This document shows, one piece after another, positions 1 through 7,804 of a DNA stretch of 35,422 bases (the stretch's first letter is position 1; each line of letters opens with the position of its first letter). Made by a program: the position numbers and the translations under genes. The stretch spans positions 1 through 35,422 of the forward strand of contig DASZVN010000012.1 in the NCBI GenBank assembly GCA_035547055.1, read 5' to 3'. The DNA comes from DASZVN01 sp035547055. GTDB lineage: Bacteria > Pseudomonadota > Alphaproteobacteria > Rhizobiales > Methylopilaceae. The notes below the pieces were generated by a model. The model saw only the letters and a list, made by a program, of their open reading frames with translations, did not search any database and had not been told where the DNA came from.

Positions 1-128
1 ATCGCGTCGAACGCATGTGGTGCAGGCTCAAGGACTTCCGCCGCGTCGCCACCCGATACGACAAGCTCGCCCGAAACTACCTCGCCGGTGCCCTCATCGC
101 CGCCACCTGCGCCTACTGGCTCAATTGA
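1..128 (+). CDS. IS5-family transposase, C-terminal end (partial)
   Basis: Reading from base 3, the sequence encodes about 41 residues ending at TGA 126-128. They contain RVERMWCRLKDFRRVATRYD followed by KLARNYLAGALIAATCAYWLN. This is the familiar C-terminal tail of IS5-family DDE transposases, where the E of RVERMW is the likely last catalytic acidic residue and the R-Y-D-K block follows it. The rest of the gene lies to the left of the window. The gene points toward livF and stops ten bases before the end of the element. Whether the complete element is active cannot be judged from this fragment. Confidence 0.85.
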   Translation, partial: RVERMWCRLKDFRRVATRYDKLARNYLAGALIAATCAYWLN

Positions 129-140
129 GTCCCGACCCTA
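127..140. mobile_element. Right terminal repeat of IS5-family element and TA target
   Basis: GAGTCCCGACCC (127-138) follows the transposase stop directly and is followed by TA (139-140). IS5 relatives of the IS427 group end in short inverted repeats and duplicate a TA within CTAG-like targets, so the element most likely ends at 138 with TA as its target duplication. The matching left end is outside the window, so the boundary is inferred. The livF stop codon lies across this junction. Confidence 0.5.
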
Positions 141-872
141 GGGAGCGGGCGCGGCGGTGCGCTCGCCGGCGCGGCCGGCGCCGGCGAGGCGGTCGACCAG
201 CTCGCGGTCGCGGGCGAGGTCGGCGGCCGCGCCCTCCCAGGCGACGCGGCCGTCGTCGAGCACGTAGGCGCGGTCGGCGAGGGAGAGCGAGAGCGGCGCG
301 TTCTGCTCGACCAGGAGCACCGAGAGCCCCTCCCCGCGCATCCGCTTCACGACCTCCATCACCTCCTTGACGACCAGCGGCGCGAGGCCCTGCGACGGCT
401 CGTCGAGGAGCATCAGGCGCGGATTCAGCAGCAGCGGCCGGGCGATCGCCAGCATCTCCTGCTCGCCGCCCGAGAGCTGGCGGCCAAGCTGCGCCTTGCG
501 CTCGCCGAGGCGCGGGAAGAGCTGGAAGATGCGCTCGAGCGTCCATGGCCCCGGCCGCGCCTGCGGCACCAAAAGGTTCTCCAGGACGGTCAGCGGGCCG
601 AAGATCTTGCGCCCCTCCGGCACGTAGCCGACGCCGAGCCCGGCGATGCGGTGGGCCGGCCAGCGGGTGGTGTCGTTGCCGAAGATCGTGACGGTGCCGG
701 CGCGGGGCGGCGTCAGGCCGACGAGGCTGCGGATCATCGTGGTCTTGCCGGCGCCGTTGCGGCCCAGCACGGCGACGATCTCGCCCTCGTTCACGGTCAC
801 CGAGATGCCGTGGAGGATGTGGCTCTTGCCGTAATAGGTGTGGATGCCGCGCGCGGCGAGAACCTCGGTCAT
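138..872 (-). CDS. livF: Branched-chain amino acid-type ABC transporter ATP-binding protein LivF
   Basis: This is the second ATPase of a LivFGHMK-type importer, working at the cytoplasmic face of the LivH/LivM permease. The 244-residue protein has a Walker A motif GRNGAGKTT (residues 37-45), the ABC signature LSGGEQ (133-138) and Walker B RLMLLDEPS (152-160), in LivF order and at normal LivF length. The ATG at 872 gives MTEVLAARGIHTYYG, a normal LivF start. A 145-bp gap holding a palindromic repeat separates it from livG, unlike the tight joins elsewhere in the operon. Its TAG stop is made of the TA target plus the last base of the neighbouring IS, so the extreme C-terminus (GERTAAPAP) may have been altered by the insertion. 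Confidence 0.93.
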   Translation of the reverse strand: MTEVLAARGIHTYYGKSHILHGISVTVNEGEIVAVLGRNGAGKTTMIRSLVGLTPPRAGTVTIFGNDTTRWPAHRIAGLGVGYVPEGRKIFGPLTVLENLLVPQARPGPWTLERIFQLFPRLGERKAQLGRQLSGGEQEMLAIARPLLLNPRLMLLDEPSQGLAPLVVKEVMEVVKRMRGEGLSVLLVEQNAPLSLSLADRAYVLDDGRVAWEGAAADLARDRELVDRLAGAGRAGERTAAPAP

Positions 873-892
873 GGGGCAGGCCTCCCACCGCC

Positions 893-987
893 CGTCATCA
901 CGAGCGAAGCGAAGCAATTCGGGGACGGCAAGCGCGGCGCCTGCGGCCCATGGATTGCTCCGTCGGCTTCGCTTCCTCGCAATGACG
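893..987. repeat. Palindromic intergenic repeat between livG and livF
   Basis: The left arm (893-920, beginning CGTCATCACGAGCGAAGCGA) is an imperfect reverse complement of the right arm (952-987, ending TCGCAATGACG). Sequences of the form GTCATTGCGAGGAGCGAAGCGA with CAATCC are common dispersed intergenic repeats in Rhizobiales genomes. A long hairpin here could stabilise or attenuate the liv transcript before livF, which is inference. Confidence 0.7.
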
Positions 988-1017
988 AGGAGGCGCCGGC
1001 GCATAAGCCCCGCGCAC

Positions 1018-1827
1018 TCACTCCGCTTCTCCCAGGTAGGCCGCGCGGACCTTCGGGTCGGCCGAGATCTCGGCGGCGGTGCCCTCGGCCAGCCTGGCGC
1101 CCTGGTCGAGCACGGTGATGCGCTCGGCGATCTCGAACACGATGCCCATGTCGTGCTCGATGAAGAGGATGCTGAGCCCCTGCTCGCGATGGAGCCGCCT
1201 GACGAGCGCGACCATGTGCTCGGTCTCGGCATCGCCCATGCCGGCGGTCGGCTCGTCGAGCATGAGCAGGCGCGGCTTCATCGACAGCGCCATCGCCACC
1301 TCGACCACACGCTGGTCGCCGTGGGCGAGCTCGCCGACGGTGCGGTCGGCCTTGGCCGACAGGCCGACCGTCGCCAGCAGCTCCTCGACGCGGGCGTCGC
1401 GCGCCGTCCGCGTCGCCCGCGAGATCCACGGCCGCGCGTTCAGGCCGGCCTGGGTCTCGACGCCGATGCGGATGTTCTCGAGGACGGAGAGGTCGGGGAA
1501 GATCTCCGTGATCTGGAAGGTGCGGACGATGCCGCGGGCGACGCGCTGGGTCGCCTTGAGCGCGGTGATGTCCTCGCCGTCGAAGCGGATGCGGCCGGCG
1601 GTGACGGGAAAGAACCCCGAGATCAGGTTGAAGAAGGTGGTCTTGCCGGCGCCGTTCGGGCCGATCACCGCGCGAAGCTCGCCCTCGGCCATCGCGAAGG
1701 AGACTTCGCGCACCGCCCTGAGGCGCCCGAAATCGCGCGAGACGGCCTCCAGCGACAGGAGCGGCGCCCCGCCCTCGCCCGCCGCCGCCGGCGGCGCGTT
1801 CCGGGCCTGCGTGGCGTCCATGCTCAT
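1018..1827 (-). CDS. livG: Branched-chain amino acid-type ABC transporter ATP-binding protein LivG
   Basis: This is the first ATPase of the importer, 269 residues long. Walker A GPNGAGKTT is at residues 56-64, the variant signature AHGDQR precedes Walker B (RLLMLDEPTAGM), and the switch His follows in FIEHDM. The AHGDQR form and the ISGFFPVTAGRI block after Walker A are typical of LivG. The ATG at 1827 (MSMDATQ) overlaps the livM stop by four bases (ATGA), indicating translational coupling. The first 20 residues are Ala/Gly/Pro-rich and precede the ABC fold, so a start slightly downstream is possible but is not favoured by the overlap. Confidence 0.93.
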   Translation of the reverse strand: MSMDATQARNAPPAAAGEGGAPLLSLEAVSRDFGRLRAVREVSFAMAEGELRAVIGPNGAGKTTFFNLISGFFPVTAGRIRFDGEDITALKATQRVARGIVRTFQITEIFPDLSVLENIRIGVETQAGLNARPWISRATRTARDARVEELLATVGLSAKADRTVGELAHGDQRVVEVAMALSMKPRLLMLDEPTAGMGDAETEHMVALVRRLHREQGLSILFIEHDMGIVFEIAERITVLDQGARLAEGTAAEISADPKVRAAYLGEAE

Positions 1828-2819
1828 GCGGTGCGCGTCCGCCGGCCCACCATGCCGAGCAGTCCCTTCGGAAACAGCAGCACGATCACGACGAACAGGA
1901 GGCCGATGATGGTCATCCAGTTGTCGGTCAGGCTCGACAGATAGTCCTGCGCGACGACGAAGATGACGACGCCGAGGAGCGGCCCCCAGAAGCGGTGCAT
2001 CCCGCCCAGCACGATCATGATGACGAAGTCGCCCGACAGGATCCAGTGCAGGTCCTGCGGCGAGGTGAAGTTGAAGAGGAGCGCGTTCAGCGTGCCGGCG
2101 AGCGCGGTGACGAAGCCGGCGATGGCGAAGGCGGCCCAAATGTAGCGGCTGGTGCGGACGCCGAGGAACTCGAGCCGGCGGCGGTTCTCGCGGATGGCGA
2201 CGAAGGTGTGGCCGAGCGGCGACTGCAGGATCAGCCAGATCACCACGACCGCCACGGTGAAGCAGCCCAGCACGAGATCGTAGTAGGCGGTCGCCGTCAG
2301 CGGCACGGTGGCGAAGCCGAAGTGGAGCGGCTGGCGCGAGAACCCGGCGAGCCCGTCCTCGCCGCCGGTGACGTTGTTCCAGCGCACCACGACGAAATAG
2401 AAGAGCTGGCCGATCGCGATCGTGATCATCGCGAAATAGATGCCGCGCCGCCGCATCACCAGCGGCCCGAGCAGGGTGGCGGCGAGCCCGCCCACGAGGG
2501 TACCGACCAGGATCGCGAGCGGCGTCGAGGGCGCGAGATAGCGCAGCGTCATGCCGGCGCCATAGGCGCCGAGGCCGAAATAGGCGGCCTGGCCGAACGA
2601 CAGCCCGCCGGTGAAGCCGAGCAGGAGGTTCAACCCCATCACGGCGATGCCGTAGACCAGGATCTTGGTGCCGAGCGCGGTGTAGCCGCCGACCAGCGGG
2701 AGCCACCACGGCACCGCCAGCAGCACGATCCAGAACGCCGCGATCAGCGCAATGGGCCGCAGCGCGACCGGCGCACCGCTCTGGCGGCCGGGCTCGGCCG
2801 CGGTGAGGCCCGGCGTCAT
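1824..2819 (-). CDS. livM: Branched-chain amino acid-type ABC transporter permease LivM
   Basis: An inner-membrane permease subunit of 331 residues with about nine or ten hydrophobic segments, starting with one around residues 22-45. The block ILVYGIAVMGLNLLLGFTGG followed by LSFGQAAYFGLGAYGAG is the LivM family hallmark, and VIVLLFPKGLLGMVGRR is the usual C-terminal end. The gene overlaps livH by four bases at its start and livG by four bases at its end. The permease core is therefore translated as one coupled unit. Confidence 0.93.
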   Translation of the reverse strand: MTPGLTAAEPGRQSGAPVALRPIALIAAFWIVLLAVPWWLPLVGGYTALGTKILVYGIAVMGLNLLLGFTGGLSFGQAAYFGLGAYGAGMTLRYLAPSTPLAILVGTLVGGLAATLLGPLVMRRRGIYFAMITIAIGQLFYFVVVRWNNVTGGEDGLAGFSRQPLHFGFATVPLTATAYYDLVLGCFTVAVVVIWLILQSPLGHTFVAIRENRRRLEFLGVRTSRYIWAAFAIAGFVTALAGTLNALLFNFTSPQDLHWILSGDFVIMIVLGGMHRFWGPLLGVVIFVVAQDYLSSLTDNWMTIIGLLFVVIVLLFPKGLLGMVGRRTRTA

Positions 2820-3685
2820 TCGAACAGCCCCTCCTCGCCGAACAGGCCGCGCGGCCGGATCACCAGCACCACCAGCATGATCAGGTAGATCACCGCGTCG
2901 CTCGCGGCGGGGTAGTAGGTCGTGGTGACGCCGGCGGCGAGCCCGATCAGGAGCCCGCCGAGCACGGCGCCGAACAGGCTGCCGATGCCGCCGACGATGA
3001 TCGCGACGAAGCTCGGCATGATCAGGCTCGACCCCATCGGCGGGGTCAGGCCGAGAATGCCCGCGGCGAGCACGCCGGCGAGGCCCGCGAACAGGCAGCC
3101 GAGGCCGAAGTTCAGCGCCCTGAGGCGGTAGATGTTGACGCCGAGGGCGGAGGTGGTCTCGAGGTCGCGCGTGCCGGCGCGGATGCGGATGCCGATCAGG
3201 GAGTAGCGCAGCAGGAGGTAGAGCCCGAGCGCCGCGAGCGCGGTGATGACCACGATGAACACGCGGTAGCCGGTGATGAAGAAGAAGACCGAGCTGAGCG
3301 GCGAGTTCAGCACGTCGGGAACGGCGAACGGCAGGCCCTGCGCGCCCCAGATGGTGCGGGCCATGTCCTCGATCACGAGGGCGAGACCGAAGGTCAGGAG
3401 CAGGCTGTAGAGCGGGTCGGAGCGCTGGTAGAGCGGCCGCACCAGGATGCGCTCGACGATGAGGCCGATGACGCCGGCGAGGACCGGGCCGGCGATCAGC
3501 GCGCCCCAGAAGCCGAGATAGGGGCTCAGCGTGAAGGCGAGGTAGGCGCCGATGACGAGGAACCCGCCATGGGCCATGTTGATCACCGAATTCAGGCTCA
3601 GGATCAGCGCCAGGCCGAGCGCCATCAGGGCGTAGAACACGCCCTGGATCAGCCCGTTGAAGGCATTGAACAGCAGGAGCGTCAT
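2816..3685 (-). CDS. livH: Branched-chain amino acid-type ABC transporter permease LivH
   Basis: An inner-membrane permease partner of LivM, 289 residues with about eight hydrophobic segments. The N-terminus LLLFNAFNGLIQGVFYALMA and the following LILSLNSVINMAHGGFLVIG are characteristic of LivH. The C-terminal VLVIRPRGLFGEEG is the standard family ending. A purine-rich stretch (AGGGAAGGGAGC) sits directly before the ATG. It is the first gene of the coupled livH-livM-livG run and is separated from the binding-protein gene by 264 bp that include a repeat. Confidence 0.92.
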   Translation of the reverse strand: MTLLLFNAFNGLIQGVFYALMALGLALILSLNSVINMAHGGFLVIGAYLAFTLSPYLGFWGALIAGPVLAGVIGLIVERILVRPLYQRSDPLYSLLLTFGLALVIEDMARTIWGAQGLPFAVPDVLNSPLSSVFFFITGYRVFIVVITALAALGLYLLLRYSLIGIRIRAGTRDLETTSALGVNIYRLRALNFGLGCLFAGLAGVLAAGILGLTPPMGSSLIMPSFVAIIVGGIGSLFGAVLGGLLIGLAAGVTTTYYPAASDAVIYLIMLVVLVIRPRGLFGEEGLFE

Positions 3686-3798
3686 GCTCCCTTCCCTCCC
3701 CGCGCCGTCCTTTTTTCGAGGCGCGGCGACAAAGGCCGCGCATGTTCGTTACCCTACCCTGCCCTGATTTTCAGAGTCGCGTCGAGGTTCTCGCGACG

Positions 3799-3896
3799 CC
3801 CTCATCCCGAAGAGCGCCCGAAGCGCCCGTCCCGAACGACGAGCGCACGCGACGCTTCGAGACGCGAAGCATCGCCTCGCTCCTCAGCACGAAGGC
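3799..3896. repeat. Palindromic intergenic repeat between livK and livH
   Basis: The segment starts CCCTCATCCCGAAGAGCG and contains GACGCTTCGAGACGCGAAGC and GCTCCTCAGCACGAAGG. It resembles the widespread Rhizobiales repeat of the form CCTCATCCTGAGGAGC with CTTCGAGACGC, written here as a degenerate copy. It fills most of the livK-livH gap. The rest of the gap (3686-3798 and 3897-3949) shows no gene and only a short T-run at 3710-3716 on the plus strand. Confidence 0.6.
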
Positions 3897-3949
3897 GGAG
3901 GGGAGACCGCCGGTGAGCGCGCGGAACGCCCGCCGGCGGTCGAAGTCCC

Positions 3950-5194
3950 TCAGGCCGGGAAGTCGAGCTTGCAGCCGATCTGGTCGAGCGGCAGGGCGAT
4001 CTTGTCGCCCTGCACGATGTCGGCGACCTTGAACAGATTGGGATATTTCCCGTGTTCCTGCGCCTCGCCGGGGAACTCGCTCGACATCAACTGATGGTCG
4101 CCCTTGCGGAAATAGATCTTGTGAGGCTGCAGCGCGACCTCGGGCGGCAGCTCGAGCCCCTCCAGCGCGTGCGCCACCTTCACCGCCTCGACCGACTTGG
4201 CGTTGTTGGCGCCGAGCGCGAGCGAATGCAGGCCGGCATAGCCGAACCAGGTCCGCGCGCTCGGCCACGATCCGTCGGCGTGGACCTTCTGGTACGCTGC
4301 GACCCATTCCTTGACGTGGGGCGTGTTGGGCTGGTCCCACCACCACTCCAGCGACCACCAGCCGATGCGGGCATTGTCGGGCAGCGCGCGCAGCACCTCG
4401 AGCTCGCTCAGGCCGCCGCCGATCGGGAACTTCTTGTCGAGGCCGAACTGCGAGGCCTGCTTCAGGCAGTTCACGAGATCCTGGCCGTCGACCAGGAGGA
4501 TCAGCACGTCGGGGTTCGCCGCCTGTGCCTTGATGAGGTAGGACGAAAAGTCGGTCGCGCCGAGCGGCGACAAGGAATTGCCGAGCACGGTGCCGCCGAG
4601 ATCTTTCAGCAGCTTGGCATACGACCCCTGAAGCGTATGGCCGAAAGCATAGTCCGGCGTGATGAAGTACCATTTCTTGCCGAACTTGTTGTAGAGCGTC
4701 GCGGCGAGGCCGGCCGCCAGCATGTAGGTCGTGGTGCAGATGCGGAAGGTGGTCCAGTGGCACTGGGTGCCGGTCACCGGGTCGGTGTGGCCGCCGGTGA
4801 CCATGTAGATCACGCCCTTCTCGTGGGCGACCTGGTTGACCGCGAGCGCCGTCGCGGAGGACACCGAGCCCATGATCATCGAGCAGCCTTCCTGCTCGAT
4901 CAGCTTGTGCGCCTTCTGCGCGGCGACGCCGGCATTGGCGCCCTCGTCCTCGATGGCGAGCTGGACCTTGCGGCCGAGGATGCCGCCCTTGGCGTTGATC
5001 TCGTCGAGCGCCATCTTGGCGCCGCGGGTCTCGCTCTCGCCCTCCGCCGCATAGGTGCCGGTGAGAGGGTCGTGCATGCCGATCTTGATCGGGGTTTCCC
5101 CCTGCGCGTAGGTCAGGATCGGAGGCGACGCCACCGCCGCCGTGAGCCCCAGCCCGGCCTTCAGCGCCGTGCGCCGCGTGACTTTGATCGTCAT
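3950..5194 (-). CDS. livK: LivK-type periplasmic substrate-binding protein, Tat-like signal
   Basis: A periplasmic solute receptor of 414 residues that delivers its ligand to LivHMGF. The N-terminus has a twin-arginine-like signal (TRRTALKAG at residues 6-14, then a hydrophobic stretch to about residue 30). The mature start ETPIKIGMHDPLTGTYAAEG and MALDEINAKGGILGRK are classic type I periplasmic binding-protein (Peripla_BP_6) features. A strong GGGAGGG ribosome site precedes the ATG at 5194. It heads the liv operon. This large subfamily also binds amides, urea, aromatic acids and short peptides, so the true ligand is unknown; leucine or valine is only the default guess. Confidence 0.88.
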   Translation of the reverse strand: MTIKVTRRTALKAGLGLTAAVASPPILTYAQGETPIKIGMHDPLTGTYAAEGESETRGAKMALDEINAKGGILGRKVQLAIEDEGANAGVAAQKAHKLIEQEGCSMIMGSVSSATALAVNQVAHEKGVIYMVTGGHTDPVTGTQCHWTTFRICTTTYMLAAGLAATLYNKFGKKWYFITPDYAFGHTLQGSYAKLLKDLGGTVLGNSLSPLGATDFSSYLIKAQAANPDVLILLVDGQDLVNCLKQASQFGLDKKFPIGGGLSELEVLRALPDNARIGWWSLEWWWDQPNTPHVKEWVAAYQKVHADGSWPSARTWFGYAGLHSLALGANNAKSVEAVKVAHALEGLELPPEVALQPHKIYFRKGDHQLMSSEFPGEAQEHGKYPNLFKVADIVQGDKIALPLDQIGCKLDFPA

Positions 5195-5427
5195 TTCGTC
5201 CCTCCCTCTTTGCCTGTTATTGGCTCGGCCAGCCGCCCTGCGGAGGCCTCGCGCCCTCGCGGGAAAATCCAGCCTACACCCCAAGGGTTGCGGAGCAAGC
5301 CCCTGCGGCGAGCGCAACTCCAGGCAGCGGGGTGGCCTCCCATCCTTCAGTCGAAGGACGGGCGTCGGCGGCTGTGCTAAAGGCAACATGCGGTCGATGT
5401 GGCCGGCCACCGGGGGAGATGCCGGCG

Positions 5428-6513
5428 ATGCCGTCGGCCGCTGAAATCGCCGACCTCTTCGACGCCGCCACCGACAACCGGCGCTGGCCCGGCTTCTCCC
5501 GACTCGTCGGCAAGGCAGCCGGGATCGAGGATGTCGCGGTGTGGGTCGCGGCGGGCGACCAGATCCCCGAGTTCTCGATCGTCGACACCTGGCGGGACCA
5601 GGTCGAGGCCTACAGGGTCCATTTCCGCCAGCTCGACCCATGGGCCGCGAGCCTGGCGCGGGCGGCGCCCGAGACGGTGATGCTCGGCTATGAGCACATG
5701 CCCGAGGACGAGCTGCTGAAGACCGAGTTCTATAACGACTTCGCCCGCCCCGGCGGCATGTTCCGCCCGATGGGCGTGCGCCTCGCGCTGGCGCCGCGGA
5801 CCTTCGCGACGATCGGCTCCGACCTGCCGGGCGCACGGCGGCGCTTCGAGGCGGCCGACAAGCCGCGGCTCCAGCGCGTGGTGCCCTACGTCAAGCGCGC
5901 CCTGCAGCTCAGGCTGCGGCTCGGCCGGCAGGCGCCGAAGCTCGGCTCCGCCGCGCTCGACGCGCTCGCCTTCGGCATCGTCGTCGCGGCCGCCGACGGC
6001 CGTATCGCCTTCGCCAACGCTGTCGCCGAGGCGCTGGCCGGCGCCGGCGCGGGCATCACCCTGACCGGCCGCGTCGTCGGCGCTGGACGCCCTGCGGACG
6101 CCGCCAAGCTGGCGCGCCTGATCCGCGACGCCGCCGGTGGCGGCGCCGGCGGCATCGCGCGCGTCGCCGGCAGCGCCGGCCTGCTGGTCGTGCTGGTCAC
6201 GCCGCTGCCGCGGCGGGCGGACGGCGATCTCGGCACCGGCTACGCCCTGCTGTCGCTCCGGCCGGCCCGGGACGAGCCGGCCTTCGACGCCGCGACGCTG
6301 CGCCAGGCCTTCGGGCTGAGCCCGGCCCAGGCCGAGATCGCCATGGCGCTGTTCGAGGGGCATGCGCCGGAGGCGATCGCGGCCCGGCGCGGCATCCGCA
6401 TCTCGACGCTCCGGACGCACCTCGCGCACATCTTCCTGCGGACGGGCGCACGCGATCAGCGCGACCTCGTGCGCGTCCTCGGCATGCTGCCGCCGCTCCG
6501 CCGCCGTTCATAG
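5428..6513 (+). CDS. LuxR-type helix-turn-helix transcriptional regulator
   Basis: A protein of about 361 residues whose last 65 form a LuxR/FixJ-type DNA-binding domain: FGLSPAQAEIAMALFEGHAP, then EAIAARRGIRISTLRTHLAH and IFLRTGARDQRDLVRVL. The N-terminal 200 residues carry no motif I can name with confidence; a central segment (FGIVVAAADGRIAFANAVAE) looks PAS-like. The start at 5428 (MPSAAEIADLF) is preferred because GGGGGAG (5411-5417) is at proper spacing; ATG 5419 lies too close to it. It is divergent from livK with 233 bp between them and could regulate either the liv operon or distant genes. The signal it senses is unknown. Confidence 0.8.
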   Translation: MPSAAEIADLFDAATDNRRWPGFSRLVGKAAGIEDVAVWVAAGDQIPEFSIVDTWRDQVEAYRVHFRQLDPWAASLARAAPETVMLGYEHMPEDELLKTEFYNDFARPGGMFRPMGVRLALAPRTFATIGSDLPGARRRFEAADKPRLQRVVPYVKRALQLRLRLGRQAPKLGSAALDALAFGIVVAAADGRIAFANAVAEALAGAGAGITLTGRVVGAGRPADAAKLARLIRDAAGGGAGGIARVAGSAGLLVVLVTPLPRRADGDLGTGYALLSLRPARDEPAFDAATLRQAFGLSPAQAEIAMALFEGHAPEAIAARRGIRISTLRTHLAHIFLRTGARDQRDLVRVLGMLPPLRRRS

Positions 6514-6527
6514 GCGGGCGGGCTCCG

Positions 6528-7361
6528 TCAGGCGACGAAGCGGTTCCGCTGGTAGTCGGCGAAGGCCTGGCGGATCTCCTCGACCGTGTTCATGACGAAC
6601 GGGCCATAGGCCACCACCGGCTCGTCGATCGGCGGGCCGGCATAGATCAGGCCGCGGAAACCGGTACCGGCGGCGATGGTGAGCGTGTCGTCGCCCTCCC
6701 GCCCCGACGGCTCGAACCAGGCGACCTCGGGCGCCGCGAGCGGCGTCCGTGCCGCGCCGACCGCGGCCGAGCCTTCGAGCGCATAGAGAAAGCCCCGCCA
6801 CGACGCCGGAATCTCCTGGGCGAACTCGCGGCCGGCGGCGACCTTCAGGTCGATCAGCATCATCGGCCAGTCGCTGCCGTGGGGCTGGGCGATGTCGCCC
6901 GAGCGGCCGGCATAGATGCGGGCCTCGACGCCCGGCAGGCGGCGGACCGGCACGTCGGCGAGGCGCTGGTCGACATAGCGCGCCGGAATCATTTTCTGCG
7001 CCGAGGGGAGGTTGAGCCAGAGCTGCAGCGTGTGCGCGGTCTCGCGCTCGTGCGGCATCTCGCTGTGGAGGACGCCGTGGCCGGCGGTCATCCACTGCAC
7101 GTCGCCCTTCTCCAGCACGCCGTCGGCGCCGGTATGGTCGCGGTGGCGCAGCGCGCCGTCGAGCATCAGCGTCACGGTCTGCATGCCGCGGTGGGGATGG
7201 GTCTCGAAGCCGCCGGGCGCCGCGAACCAGTCCTCCGACAGGAACAGGAAGGGCGACTGCCGGCTGAAATCCCCCGGCCCGACCACCATGCGCTTGCGCT
7301 GCACCTGCTCGTTGGCGCCGGCCTCGGCCGGCATCTCGATGCGATCGATCGTACGTTCCAC
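6528..7361 (-). CDS. Pirin family protein (bicupin)
   Basis: A 277-residue protein of the pirin family, iron-binding cupins that in some bacteria have quercetinase activity or regulate metabolism. The four metal ligands known from pirin are all present: His55 and His57 (FETHPHRGMQTVT), His99 and Glu101 (AGHGVLHSE). A C-terminal second cupin (about residues 160-270) ends TVEEIRQAFADYQRNRF, the usual pirin tail. A GTG start at 7361 is chosen since GAGGA sits seven bases upstream and it gives the normal N-terminus ERTIDRI. It is convergent with the LuxR-type gene, 14 bp apart. Substrate unknown. Confidence 0.9.
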   Translation of the reverse strand: MERTIDRIEMPAEAGANEQVQRKRMVVGPGDFSRQSPFLFLSEDWFAAPGGFETHPHRGMQTVTLMLDGALRHRDHTGADGVLEKGDVQWMTAGHGVLHSEMPHERETAHTLQLWLNLPSAQKMIPARYVDQRLADVPVRRLPGVEARIYAGRSGDIAQPHGSDWPMMLIDLKVAAGREFAQEIPASWRGFLYALEGSAAVGAARTPLAAPEVAWFEPSGREGDDTLTIAAGTGFRGLIYAGPPIDEPVVAYGPFVMNTVEEIRQAFADYQRNRFVA

Positions 7362-7425
7362 CTTGCGTCCTCGTCTGAACCTCAAGCGTGCTGCAAGACC
7401 CGGGTGGGCTCGGAGACCGGCCGGC

Positions 7426-7632
7426 TCAGGCGCCGGCTTCGTCCTTCCACTCCTCGATCGCCTCATCGCCATCCGACATGCAGCCGGGAAGATCAGGTAC
7501 GCGGGCGAGGAAACCTCCGCCGTCGACAGGGTCGAGCGGTGCGATGACGACGCGATATTCCAGATCAGCCATGTCATGTCTTCCCCGGAAGCGGCGACCG
7601 CGTCGCTCCAGGCGCTTGTCCGTTTTCGCCAT
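7426..7632 (-). pseudogene. Degraded HicA/HicB toxin-antitoxin remnant
   Basis: From the ATG at 7572 the reading frame gives MADLEYRVVIAPLDPVDGGG then FLARVPDLPGCMSDGD, an excellent N-terminal half of a HicB antitoxin. It then jumps to EAIEEWKDEAGA and a stop after only 48 residues. HicB proteins normally continue through a PEEAL-NV-DAI helix and a DNA-binding tail, so the middle and end look deleted. In the same frame directly upstream (7632-7573) lies MAKTDKRLERR and then RGRRFRGRHD. The first ten residues match the start of the HicA-like toxin that usually precedes such HicB genes, so the toxin appears to have lost about 60 residues and been joined to hicB. A GGGGACGGG ribosome site is still present before 7632. 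I read this as a fossil; a short functional peptide is less likely. Confidence 0.65.
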
Positions 7633-7804
7633 CCCGTCCCCGCCCCACCGGAATAGCGTTCCACGCTCCTCAATGCCAGCGACGCAGTCCCGCTCCTCAC
7701 GGCCGGTTGACCAGGGTCCGGCTGGCCGGGCGGCCTCGCCCGCAATATAGAGACCGCGGCCGCCTTGCCACGGGCCGCCCAACGCCGCGGAGGAAGAGCC
7801 GGGC

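Noticed and set aside
5258..5300. Translation of the region upstream of livK (minus strand) gives PLGCRLDFPA, like the LivK end QIGCKLDFPA
   Set aside because: Only about ten residues agree, and the DNA match is weak and gapped. A duplicated livK fragment is possible, but chance is as good an explanation.
7707..7751. TTGACC at 7707-7712 with TATAGA at 7746-7751 as promoter of the monooxygenase gene
   Set aside because: The spacing is 33 bp, far from the 16-18 bp needed.
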